From: Paenibacillus sp. J23TS9 | Lineage (GTDB): Bacteria > Bacillota > Bacilli > Paenibacillales > Paenibacillaceae | Reading direction: 5' to 3' | Length of the DNA: 64,000 nucleotides | Assembly (NCBI RefSeq): GCF_018403225.1 | Contig: NZ_BOSG01000002.1 | Coordinates: 1-64,000 of the forward strand | Part shown: positions 44,223-52,382 of the stretch, piece after piece | Numbering within the stretch: the stretch's first letter is position 1 | Layout: every line of letters begins with the position of its first letter | Program-made: the position numbers and the translations under genes | The notes under the pieces: model-generated | What the model was told of the DNA's origin: nothing | Seen by the model: only the letters and a program-made list of their open reading frames with translations | Databases searched by the model: none

Positions 44223-45175
44223 GCCTTGCCACCTCCTGTGTCGCCTTCCATACGGCCCGATACCCACATATTGATCATGGAGAAAATGATGGTGATGATA
44301 AACAGCATCACGGCCGTAGCCGCTGCTGTACCGAAGAAGCCATTGCGGAATGCTTCACTGTACAGATAGGTTACCATGGTAATGCCTTCCTGACGTGTGG
44401 AGCCTGTTCCCGATTGTCCAAGATACACATAAGGCTCCGTAAAGAGCTGCAGTGAACCGATGGTCGAGATCAATGTTACGAAAACGATGAACGGCTTCAG
44501 GAGCGGCAGCGTGATAAAGGCCAGCTGCTGACGCCGGTTTGCGCCGTCGATGCGTGCCGCCTCATACAAGTCCAAAGGTATGCTTTGAAGACCGGATAAG
44601 AAGATAATGGCGTTGTAGCCCGTCCAGCGCCACATCACCATGGTGGAGATAGCGATCTTAACGCCCCACCAGCCGGAGTTAAAGGCCATGCTCTCCATTC
44701 CAAACTGATGCAGCAGCCAGTTGACCATGCCGTTATTGCCGAACAGCGTACTGAACACGAGGGTAACAGCCACAATCGAAGTAATATTGGGCATGAAAAA
44801 GAGGACCCGGAACGTTTTCTTGAAACGGGTCATGGCTGAATTCAGCATGACGGCCAGCAACAGCGCGATGATCAGCTGCGGGATTGTTCCCATGACGCCC
44901 ATAATGAGCGTGTTCGTGAATGAAGTCCAAAACATCGGGTCACTGGTGACCAGATCATAGTTTTTCATACCGACATATTTCATCGGTCCAAGCGCATCCC
45001 ACTTGAAAAAGGATAAGTAAATCGTAAAAAAGATCGGGTACAAGCCAAAGATGGCAAACAAAATAAAAAAGGGCGATATAAACGTGTAGGCCGTTAACCG
45101 GCTCCGCCTTTGTTCAGTCCAGAAAGGCCGCTTGCCTGCTGAAACGGTTTGTACAGCGGTTACGGGTTCTGCCAT
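44219..45175 (-). CDS. Sugar ABC permease, MalF-like
   Basis: 318 residues from the ATG at 45175, preceded by GGAGGTG at 7 nt; the frame upstream of it lacks a ribosome site. Six membrane segments (first at about 30-50, TAYTFISPFFILFAIFG) and an EAA loop EAARIDGANRRQQLAFITLPLL (about 205-226). It follows the lipoprotein gene by about 120 nt and overlaps the next permease by 4 nt. No ATPase gene is present in the cluster. Confidence 0.93.
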   Translation of the reverse strand: MAEPVTAVQTVSAGKRPFWTEQRRSRLTAYTFISPFFILFAIFGLYPIFFTIYLSFFKWDALGPMKYVGMKNYDLVTSDPMFWTSFTNTLIMGVMGTIPQLIIALLLAVMLNSAMTRFKKTFRVLFFMPNITSIVAVTLVFSTLFGNNGMVNWLLHQFGMESMAFNSGWWGVKIAISTMVMWRWTGYNAIIFLSGLQSIPLDLYEAARIDGANRRQQLAFITLPLLKPFIVFVTLISTIGSLQLFTEPYVYLGQSGTGSTRQEGITMVTYLYSEAFRNGFFGTAAATAVMLFIITIIFSMINMWVSGRMEGDTGGGKA

Positions 45176-45295
45176 GACGCACCTCCATGAAGTATAGGGA
45201 ATAATCCGAATCCGCCGGAGAGGGCGGCTGCCCTCCAACCTGCGGATTCGGGATGATACTGGCTTACCACTCATCTCACGTTAGATGTATCCTTA

Positions 45296-46645
45296 TTAAC
45301 TACGCGCTGCGAGCGTCTTCGCCTTCTCAACGGCCGCGTCCCATTCCTTCGCCGGGTCTGCCTTTTTCTCGAGAACGTTCTTGAGCGCATCCTTGAAGAA
45401 GGTGTCAACTTGGTCATGCAGCGGGCCATAGTATACAGGTTTTACGCGTTGTGCAGCTTTACCATATTCAACAGCCGTTGCCTGGCCGCCAAAGAAATCA
45501 TCTTTAAAGCCTGTGAAGGCTTCATCCGTATACAGAGCAGGAATGGAAGGCATCAGACCTTTTGTCTTAAATGATTCAAGCTGATTCTCCTTGTCGTCCA
45601 GCCAGGAAATGAATTCGTAGGCTTCCTTCGAATGCTTACCCTGCTTCGGCAGCGTCAGGAACGAACCGCCCCAGTTGCCAGCACCTTCAGGAAGCTGGGT
45701 AATTCTCCATTTGCCTGAGGAGTCCGGACCGTTGCTCTTGATGTTGCCTGCCATCCATGCCGGGCCGAGCATAACGTCGAATCCACCGTCATTCGTTGCT
45801 TGGCCCCATTCAGGAGACCATAGCAGCGTGTTGCCGATCCAGCCTTCCTGGATTCCTTTGACCGTAAAGTCAAATGCTTTCTTCACCTGCGGGTTTTTAT
45901 CGCCGATGAAGGAGCCGTCCTCTTTGCTGAAGTAGATTTCACCTTCGGATTGGTCGCGGATACCGTTATAGACCAGATCGGTCAGGTCAGCAAACGGTTT
46001 GCCTGTCTTGTCCTTGAACTGCTTCGCCACAGCGGCGAATTTATCCCATGTATCGATTTCTTTGCCAAACGCATCCGGTTCGGTTGGAAGTCCGGCTTTC
46101 TCAGCGAGATCCGTGCGGTAGTATACAACGGTCGGACCAATATCTGTCGGAAGACCGATCTGGAAGCTGCCGTCCTTGGAAGAACCCTGTTTCCATTTCC
46201 AGTCCAGATAGTTGCCGGCAATATCTTTAGCCCCTAAATCATTCAGGTTATAAAATTTATCCTCGGCGCCGATAAAGCGCTCCATGAAGCCGATTTCAAG
46301 CATGAAGATGTCAGGCGCACCCGAGCCTGCGGACAGCGCAGTAGTCAGATTGTTATGGTGAGCGGTCTGGTCGGAGGTATTTTGAAATTTAATCGTTACA
46401 TTTGGATGCTCTTTGGTGTATTCTTTGCCAAGCTCCTCATAGTTGGTTGTGCCAAGCGACCAGAAGCTCAGCTCCACCTTTTCGCCGGAATCCTTCTTTG
46501 TATCTTCGGTTTGCGTGGTTGTATTATCTGTCGTCTTCTCAGGAGTCTGGGTGTCCTGCGTACTGCTCTTTCCTCCACATGCGGCGAGTGATGCCGTCAG
46601 CATCAGCGATAGCAGCAGCATTGGCCATTTCTTACCTCGTTTCAT
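45296..46645 (-). CDS. Sugar ABC transporter solute-binding lipoprotein
   Basis: 449 residues. Lipobox SLAACGG with Cys23, a Thr/Gln/Lys-rich linker to about residue 57, then a family-1 solute-binding fold (FWSLGTTNYEELGKEYTKEHP, APDIFMLEIGF, FDVMLGPAWMAG). First gene of the ABC operon with two permeases. Likely under the YesN-type regulator encoded downstream. The ligand is unknown. Confidence 0.94.
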   Translation of the reverse strand: MKRGKKWPMLLLSLMLTASLAACGGKSSTQDTQTPEKTTDNTTTQTEDTKKDSGEKVELSFWSLGTTNYEELGKEYTKEHPNVTIKFQNTSDQTAHHNNLTTALSAGSGAPDIFMLEIGFMERFIGAEDKFYNLNDLGAKDIAGNYLDWKWKQGSSKDGSFQIGLPTDIGPTVVYYRTDLAEKAGLPTEPDAFGKEIDTWDKFAAVAKQFKDKTGKPFADLTDLVYNGIRDQSEGEIYFSKEDGSFIGDKNPQVKKAFDFTVKGIQEGWIGNTLLWSPEWGQATNDGGFDVMLGPAWMAGNIKSNGPDSSGKWRITQLPEGAGNWGGSFLTLPKQGKHSKEAYEFISWLDDKENQLESFKTKGLMPSIPALYTDEAFTGFKDDFFGGQATAVEYGKAAQRVKPVYYGPLHDQVDTFFKDALKNVLEKKADPAKEWDAAVEKAKTLAARS

Positions 46646-46761
46646 TGCTCTTTACCCCTCTCGAAAATAGGTTTGACGTTTACAAGATTTAGTCTACCGG
46701 AGAGGGCAGCAAATTTTGAGGAGACAATATTTCGATTTAAGGTTGAAATTATTACGGCACT

Positions 46762-46809
46762 AAAAAAAGCCTTCATGAAATCGCATCACTTGCGCTTCAT
46801 AAAGGCTTT
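46762..46809 (-). terminator. Terminator after small acidic protein
   Basis: On the minus strand AAAGCCTTTATGAA pairs with TTCATGAAGGCTTT around an inner CGCAAG/GCG helix and runs into TTTTTTT. Confidence 0.8.
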
Positions 46810-46828
46810 GCTTATTTAGATTACATTT

Positions 46829-47089
46829 TTATTCATCTGTTGGTTTGGACTCCGTGCCCGCGTGCTTTGTTTTGTCCAGATAGCGGTCATAACGGTCATC
46901 CAGCTCGCGTGCCATGCTGCGGTATTTCCATGTTTCTTCCACAATCGGATCCAATTGGGTCTGAATCCGCACTTCATATCGGGGTGAGATGAGCTCCCGC
47001 TCCTGATCCTTGCGGTTTTGCAGATCTTCCATCTCGCCTTCGGTTAGCATCTCACTGAGCTGTCGCTCCAAGTCGTGATTTTCACTCAT
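46829..47089 (-). CDS. Small charged protein, unknown function
   Basis: 86 residues, very rich in Glu, Asp, Arg and Lys, with no Cys or membrane segment; long helical stretches (residues 3-32 and 55-75) are likely. AAAGGAGTG lies 8 nt before the ATG and a strong terminator follows, so it is a genuine one-gene unit. I do not recognise a family. Confidence 0.75.
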   Translation of the reverse strand: MSENHDLERQLSEMLTEGEMEDLQNRKDQERELISPRYEVRIQTQLDPIVEETWKYRSMARELDDRYDRYLDKTKHAGTESKPTDE

Positions 47090-47193
47090 TGCCAGACACT
47101 CCTTTGCGATTGAACAGCGCCCGTGGGCGCCGTGCGATATGTTTACCCTGTGTTATGCGGATTGAAACGGTACCATACAAATGTACGATTCCG

Positions 47194-48072
47194 TTACTTT
47201 TCTTCAAGTCCGGTGGCAGCAGCCTCTTTCAAAGCCTGCACCAGCTCTGCATGTACAGCTCCGTTTGTTGCGGCAATATGACGTACACCGAGGGAATATG
47301 GGCTGCCTATCGTATCGGTGATTTGTCCGCCGGATTCCGTTACCATCAGCGCTCCTGCGGCGATATCCCAGGAATTAAGTCCGATTTCCCAGAAACCAGT
47401 CAACCGGCCTGCGGCCACGTATGCCAGATGCAGCGCTGCCGAGCCCCCCGAACGGATATTGCGAACCTTGGGTGCCAGATGTGCAAGACCAGCCATATTA
47501 ACCGGAAGCGTCGTGTCGCGCCCCACCGGGAAACCGGTAGCTAACAAACTTTGGCTCAGTTCAGTCTCACTGGATACATTCATGCGTTTGCCATGAACAT
47601 AGGCTCCTTTTCCCTTCTCGGCTACAAACATCTCATCTCGTGAAGGGTCATAGATCACGCCGACAATGATCTCACCCTTATGTGCAAGTGCAATAGAAAC
47701 GGAAAAGAACGGGAAACCATGCACAAAATTGGTGGTTCCATCAACGGGATCTACAATCCACAAATACTCTTCATCCGCAACTTTCTCAAGCGCTTGGGCG
47801 GAAGCTTCCGGTCCAGGCTCCACGCCCTCCTCACCGAGAAGCGCGTGATCCGGAAAATGGGTGAAGATCAGCTTGCGGATCATTTGCTCCGCTCCCTTGT
47901 CCACTTCCGTCACCAGGTCACTCACAGCGGATTTGGTATTTAATTGTGTTACGGTACCCAATCTGCTTTTAATCCATTCACCCGCCTTGGAAGCGGCATT
48001 TATCGCCACAGCGGTATAGCTTTTGCTCGTCACGACATAAGGAGTCTTATCCTCTTGGTTCAAAGCGCTCAC
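47194..48072 (-). CDS. Inositol monophosphatase family protein
   Basis: 292 residues, Mg-dependent phosphatase of the inositol monophosphatase/SuhB/CysQ superfamily. Metal ligands are visible: LLGEEG near 78-83, DPVDGTTNFVHG with Asp108 and Asp111, and SWDIAAGALMVTESGG near residue 240. Closest in style to YktC/SuhB-type inositol phosphatases; NADP phosphatase or PAP phosphatase activity cannot be excluded. The start codon is GTG with only a weak AGTAGAG site. Confidence 0.9.
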   Translation of the reverse strand: MSALNQEDKTPYVVTSKSYTAVAINAASKAGEWIKSRLGTVTQLNTKSAVSDLVTEVDKGAEQMIRKLIFTHFPDHALLGEEGVEPGPEASAQALEKVADEEYLWIVDPVDGTTNFVHGFPFFSVSIALAHKGEIIVGVIYDPSRDEMFVAEKGKGAYVHGKRMNVSSETELSQSLLATGFPVGRDTTLPVNMAGLAHLAPKVRNIRSGGSAALHLAYVAAGRLTGFWEIGLNSWDIAAGALMVTESGGQITDTIGSPYSLGVRHIAATNGAVHAELVQALKEAAATGLEEK

Positions 48073-48264
48073 TCTACTTTCTGTGTTATCGTCAACATCT
48101 ACCCGGGCTCCTTATAAGCCCCATTCTTTTAAATTTAATTCTTCTAAAAATATACGTAATGAAAGATTTAAAGTTTCGCCCAAATTGGCAGCTGAAGGCA
48201 AAAACCACAGCCGCCTCGGGGGCATCCTTCCGGCAAACTGAAACTTAGCCGTCCTTGTTGCGGA

Positions 48265-49266
48265 TCAGCCCGAGATTTCCACACTCGCTCCATCCAGAAC
48301 TTTGACGCCATCCTGAGAATAATCAGCTAAACGTTTCATCAGATTAAACAAGGCGACGTCCTTGCTCTTGGCCTCAATCATCACGTCAACCGCAGTTGTA
48401 CTGCCGGCGATTTCACGCAGAAACGAAAGCAAAGGACCGGGATCAACCAGATCGGCATGACTGCGCGGATCGCTTTCGCTTTTCGGGCTGGAAATATGTA
48501 TCTTGGGCGGCAGCGGCTTGTCTGAATCAGCATCGGCTTGAGCGAGCGATCCATTCCAGGTCTGCAAAATTTCAGGCCATAACTCCCACGCCTTCTCGCC
48601 ATCATTATTCACCCAGTGATGATGAATATCCAGCACCATCGGCAGTCCGGTCGACTTACATACCTCTAGGGTCTCAACAGCTGTGAAGGTTTTATCGTCA
48701 TTTTCAAGGGTAAGACGTTCCTGAATATCAGGATCGAGTCCGGCAAAATGCTCCTTGAACCGTCCAGCTGCGGAAAGCTTGTCCTTATAGGCTCCACCGA
48801 TGTGAATATTGTTCTTGGCAGTTGCATTCAGCCCCATGGCCTTAAGCATTTTCACATGATAACGAAGGTCACGGATAGAATTCTTCAGAACCTCCTGCCG
48901 GGGCGTACTGAGCACGGTGAAATGATCCGGATGAAAAGACACCCTCATCTCATGATCACGGACATACCGCCCGACCTCGGCAAAAGCCTCCTTCAGCGCA
49001 ACAAACGGATCCCAGTCCCTTAAATCATCATGCGTGGCCAGAGGAATCAACTTGGATGAGAACCGGTACAGCTGAATGTCATTACCATTATTATGCTTCA
49101 GCAGCCGGAGCGTATTATGCAAATTCCCTTCCGCAATCCGCTCCAGCTTGCGAACCGCTGCTTCCCGGTCACTCAACTTGCTGAAGCTCGCCATCGTCAT
49201 CGTTTTGGATGGAGACGAGTCCTTGATAAGCATAGACATTGCGACATAGCCGAACCTGACGATCAT
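48265..49266 (-). CDS. uvsE: UV DNA damage endonuclease
   Basis: 333 residues. UVDE nicks DNA 5' of cyclobutane dimers and 6-4 photoproducts, an excision route independent of UvrABC. Seen: VRFGYVAMSM at the N-terminus, LYRFSSKLIPLATH, the metal-site segments VSFHPDHF, NIHIGG, TLENDDKTFT, DIHHHWVN, HISSPKS and DVMIEAKSKD in TIM-barrel order. AAGGAG lies 10 nt before the ATG. The small gene at 49305-49625 is just upstream. Confidence 0.95.
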   Translation of the reverse strand: MIVRFGYVAMSMLIKDSSPSKTMTMASFSKLSDREAAVRKLERIAEGNLHNTLRLLKHNNGNDIQLYRFSSKLIPLATHDDLRDWDPFVALKEAFAEVGRYVRDHEMRVSFHPDHFTVLSTPRQEVLKNSIRDLRYHVKMLKAMGLNATAKNNIHIGGAYKDKLSAAGRFKEHFAGLDPDIQERLTLENDDKTFTAVETLEVCKSTGLPMVLDIHHHWVNNDGEKAWELWPEILQTWNGSLAQADADSDKPLPPKIHISSPKSESDPRSHADLVDPGPLLSFLREIAGSTTAVDVMIEAKSKDVALFNLMKRLADYSQDGVKVLDGASVEISG

Positions 49267-49304
49267 GATTTCTCTACTCCTTATGGTCTCAAGTTAGTAA
49301 CACC

Positions 49305-49625
49305 TTAAGGATTATGTTCCCCAAAAAACATCTCATAAGCCAAATCCGTCTGGATCCGCGATTCCTCTTCGTTCAGCTTGCGGATCAGCTCCATCTCAAC
49401 CTCGGTGACTTCCTGACCCTGAAAATTAATTTCCGCTATGCAGCCTACGATTTTGACGATGGCTACTGCAGCATTATCCGGCGTATAAGCGATGACCTTT
49501 TGGCCTGTAGGAAACACGCGAAAGCCCTGCTTGACCATTTTGCCGCGCCCGTATTCCATGAGCTCATACAGCTCCTGCTCGCTCTTGAACTTGCAAACAG
49601 AATTGAATTCGGTTTGAAACCCCAT
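49305..49625 (-). CDS. Conserved-looking small protein, unknown function
   Basis: 106 residues. The stretch MVKQGFRVFPTGQKVIAYTPDNAAVAIVKIVG suggests a small beta-barrel; the C-terminal third is helical and acidic. AGGAGGTG lies 7 nt before the ATG. It precedes uvsE by 38 nt and may be co-transcribed. I cannot assign a family with confidence. Confidence 0.8.
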   Translation of the reverse strand: MGFQTEFNSVCKFKSEQELYELMEYGRGKMVKQGFRVFPTGQKVIAYTPDNAAVAIVKIVGCIAEINFQGQEVTEVEMELIRKLNEEESRIQTDLAYEMFFGEHNP

Positions 49626-49674
49626 CTATGGCACCTCCTTCTCATATTCAGCAATTTTTGCAAATCCTTTATGA

Positions 49675-49708
49675 AAAGATGCCCGGCCTCTTGCTGAGCC
49701 GGCCGGAC
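49675..49708 (-). terminator. ddl: ddl terminator
   Basis: On the minus strand GTCCGGCC pairs with GGCCGGGC and is followed by ATCTTTTC; the T run is short. Confidence 0.55.
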
Positions 49709-49742
49709 ACCTCCTGAATACTGCTATCTTAAAACGCTATGG

Positions 49743-50837
49743 TTACGGTTCGTTTGTATAACTGAGTGCCTGCTTGCTTTCATAACGCTCCAGAGCCAGC
49801 TCAATCATCCGGTCCAGCAGAGCCCGGTAGCTGAGACCCGTCTCCCGCCACAGCAGCGGATACATGCTGTAAGGCGTAAAGCCCGGCATCGTATTGACTT
49901 CATTAATTAATATTGCGCCGTCGGATTTACGCAGGAAGAAATCCGCCCGCGTAATGCCGCTGCCTTCAATGGCTTGGAATGCAATAAGGGCCGATTCACG
50001 CAGACGGTCCGCCACTTCTGAATCCACTGCTGCCGGAATCACCATCTCCGACTGACCATCGGTATATTTCGCCGCATAATCATAATAATCAGCAGAGGAT
50101 ACGATTTCACCCGGTACGGAAGCCATTGGTTCCTGATTGCCTAGAACAGCGACCTCTACTTCGCGCGCATCCACGAATTCCTCCACAATAACCTTCACAT
50201 CATAACGGAAGGCAACTTCAACCGCACGCTCTAGTTCCTCACGGTTTTTGGCCTTGGAAATCCCGACGCTTGATCCAAGATTGGCCGGTTTGACGAAACA
50301 TGGGTAGCCCAAGTCATCCTCCACGCCCATGATCAGATTAAAGCTGTTACGTTCCCATTGAGGTTTGGTAAAGTAGCTGAAGCCGCATTGCGGAAGGCCC
50401 GCCTGTGCGAACAGCTTTTTCATCACGACCTTATCCATACCGGCCGCGGATGCCAGCACCCCTGCGCCTACATACGGCACATTTGCCATTTCAAACAGGC
50501 CCTGGATCGTCCCGTCTTCGCCAAATGTCCCGTGAAGAAGCGGAAACATCAGATCGACCGTCGCATCTCCGCCGTACAAACGGCTGAAAATAGCGCTGAG
50601 CGCTCCTTCGGTTCCTTCACTGTCATGCTCCAGCTTCAGCTTCTCCAGCTTTTCGAGCGGTGCGGAAAGTGTGCTGCCCTTTTTCCACTCCCCCTGTTTC
50701 GTGATGTAGAACGGAATCAGCTCGTATTTATCATAATCAAAGGCGTTCATGACCGCAAAAGCCGTCTGCAGCGATACCTCGTGTTCGCCTGATTTGCCGC
50801 CGTATACAAGGCCTACGGTTGTTTTGTTGTTCCCCAT
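49743..50837 (-). CDS. ddl: D-alanine-D-alanine ligase
   Basis: 364-residue ATP-grasp enzyme that joins two D-alanines for peptidoglycan precursors. Seen: VGLVYGGKSGEHEVSL at the N-terminus, PLLHGTFGEDGTIQG, VKPANLGSSVGISKA, the DYYDYAAKY omega-loop whose Tyr marks D-Ala-D-Ala rather than D-lactate ligases, and NEVNTMPGFTPYSMYP. Complete, normal length. An amidase-domain gene lies 71 nt upstream on the same strand. Confidence 0.97.
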   Translation of the reverse strand: MGNNKTTVGLVYGGKSGEHEVSLQTAFAVMNAFDYDKYELIPFYITKQGEWKKGSTLSAPLEKLEKLKLEHDSEGTEGALSAIFSRLYGGDATVDLMFPLLHGTFGEDGTIQGLFEMANVPYVGAGVLASAAGMDKVVMKKLFAQAGLPQCGFSYFTKPQWERNSFNLIMGVEDDLGYPCFVKPANLGSSVGISKAKNREELERAVEVAFRYDVKVIVEEFVDAREVEVAVLGNQEPMASVPGEIVSSADYYDYAAKYTDGQSEMVIPAAVDSEVADRLRESALIAFQAIEGSGITRADFFLRKSDGAILINEVNTMPGFTPYSMYPLLWRETGLSYRALLDRMIELALERYESKQALSYTNEP

Positions 50838-50908
50838 GCCTAACCTCTCTCTTTTTCACTGTATTGCAGGCTGCTCCTGCTGTCGTACTCTTTAACCATT
50901 ATAACGCT

Positions 50909-51928
50909 CTAGAAGTAGTCCGGAATATGCAAAAAACGGTATACGGTATTTTCGGTCCAAGCATAGGAATCCTTATAATCCCAATAACGGTGTTTACTGC
51001 TGACCGTATGTGCGTTCACGAGCGGCTGTCCGCCAGCATCGAAAGCGGTCACAATTGTCGAATGCTGGAAGGAACCATCCCCATCCCAGTCATAGAAAAT
51101 GACATCGCCCAGCATCAGCTGTTCGGGACGCTCCACAATTTCACCACGGATTCCCCATGTGCTTGCCGTAAGGTATCTGGCCAATGCGTTCGAGACAGCC
51201 CAGCTGTAGCTCCACCATTCCTTGCCGCCCACATATCCTTTGTACCACCAGCCCGCTTCTCTTTTACCAGTATAGTTGATTGGCGCATCCCCTGCAAAGA
51301 GACATTGCGAGACATAACTCGTGCAATCCACATCGAATTCGGCAAATTCCGGATTATAGGCATTCCACCATTTATCAGCGTATGCAGCGGCTTCCTCCCG
51401 CCGGTACTTGATCGACTTTCGGCCTGTTCCGCCCCCCTGCAGGATGTAAGAGTTCAAATACGGCTGCGGACTGCTGTTATGCGAATGATAAGCATAGTCC
51501 TGCGGTCCTCCGGGAGCGTTGGCACCGGCTGCCACCGGATGCTTTTCGGGGGAAAGATGCTCTACGGAAACGATTACCCAATCATCCCCGTCGCGGATCA
51601 GGGTAAGGCGCTCCCTCTGAATCATTTCCTCCATGTGGTTGACGCCGCCTTTTTCATAAAAAAGCTGCACATACAATTGCACATCAATGACCGCCTCATC
51701 CGGCGTATCGCGAATGGTCCGCTGCAGCTTGGCCCGTGTTTCACTGCGCAGGGGGCGCGCTCCCCGCTCCTCATACCACTGTGAGAGTCTGGAGGAACGT
51801 TCTGCCCTGGCCATCAGGTATGACGGATCGGTGACGACCTGCTGTGCATGCTGGGATCTGTAATCAATTTGGAGCTGGTTATATTGATTCACATAGGTGT
51901 AGAGTGTCTGTTTCCATTCCTTATCCAT
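50909..51928 (-). CDS. Putative amidase-domain (Amidase_6) protein
   Basis: 339 residues from the ATG at 51928; an ATG at 51967 with AGGGG upstream is equally possible. The C-terminal half (about 170-335) is the putative amidase domain of Bacillales: YRREEAAAYADKWWNAYNP, FDVDCTSYVSQCLFAGD with the likely catalytic Cys, GDVIFYDWDGDGSFQHSTIV with His, and VNAHT. The N-terminal half is a helical/NTF2-like segment with many charged residues. No signal peptide or anchor is visible, unusual if it acts on the cell wall. Substrate unknown. Confidence 0.85.
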   Translation of the reverse strand: MDKEWKQTLYTYVNQYNQLQIDYRSQHAQQVVTDPSYLMARAERSSRLSQWYEERGARPLRSETRAKLQRTIRDTPDEAVIDVQLYVQLFYEKGGVNHMEEMIQRERLTLIRDGDDWVIVSVEHLSPEKHPVAAGANAPGGPQDYAYHSHNSSPQPYLNSYILQGGGTGRKSIKYRREEAAAYADKWWNAYNPEFAEFDVDCTSYVSQCLFAGDAPINYTGKREAGWWYKGYVGGKEWWSYSWAVSNALARYLTASTWGIRGEIVERPEQLMLGDVIFYDWDGDGSFQHSTIVTAFDAGGQPLVNAHTVSSKHRYWDYKDSYAWTENTVYRFLHIPDYF

Positions 51929-52096
51929 CCGCTCTATTCCCCTCTCATTTCCGTTACTGGCAGCCATTTAACCCCTAAAGATCGTCCATCCCAGTGGTCA
52001 AACAGCTTCTTATTTATACATATATGAAAATAAACGAGCCGCTATGAACTGCAGTTGATTTAAGGTTTTATACAGGAGGCATCAAGGAAAGAATAT

Positions 52097-52201
52097 ATGC
52101 AGTGGTTCTGTGTTCCAAAACCATTGGCACCGCAAGGATTTGAGCACCTTGGAGGCATTCTTCCCGGTACAGAAATCCATCCTTTCGTTTCATATAAATA
52201 G
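52097..52201 (+). CDS. Possible 34-residue ORF before acnA
   Basis: An ATG at 52097 is preceded by AAGGAAAG at 5 nt and opens a 34-codon frame ending TAG. It encodes a Pro/Gly-rich peptide starting MQWFCVPKPLAPQGFEHLGG. It lies upstream of the acnA promoter, so it is not an acnA leader peptide. Apart from this, 51968-52214 holds nothing I can support. Confidence 0.25.
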   Translation: MQWFCVPKPLAPQGFEHLGGILPGTEIHPFVSYK

Positions 52202-52214
52202 ACTCAAAAAGTTC

Positions 52215-52243
52215 TTTACTCTACGGCTTGTAAACGGTATACT
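52215..52243 (+). promoter_or_regulatory. acnA: acnA promoter
   Basis: TTTACT (52215-52220), a 17-bp spacer and TATACT (52238-52243), giving a 5' leader of about 130 nt before the aconitase start. Confidence 0.6.
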
Positions 52244-52263
52244 TAAAGCAAACCTCACTATTT

Positions 52264-52289
52264 TGAAATTATGTTTCATCTAGTGAAAC
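52264..52289 (+). promoter_or_regulatory. acnA: Operator-like triple half-site downstream of acnA promoter
   Basis: TGAAA (52264), TTTCA (52274) and TGAAA (52284) alternate in orientation with exact 10-bp steps. The right pair extends to the perfect palindrome GTTTCA-N5-TGAAAC (52273-52289). It starts about 20 bp after the -10 box, where a bound repressor could block elongation or initiation. Confidence 0.5.
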
Positions 52290-52382
52290 AAGGAACGGCA
52301 AAGTGATTGCCCTTATCGCTCATCACCCAAGCCATCCTCACCTGAAATGTTCATCAGATCACATTCTCAAGGAGGTACATGT

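Noticed and set aside
49743-50837. Vancomycin-resistance-type D-Ala-D-Lac ligase
   Set aside because: The omega loop has the Tyr of D-Ala-D-Ala ligases, and no vanH/vanX partner is nearby. The VanZ-like gene at 29215 is 20 kb away and in a sugar locus.
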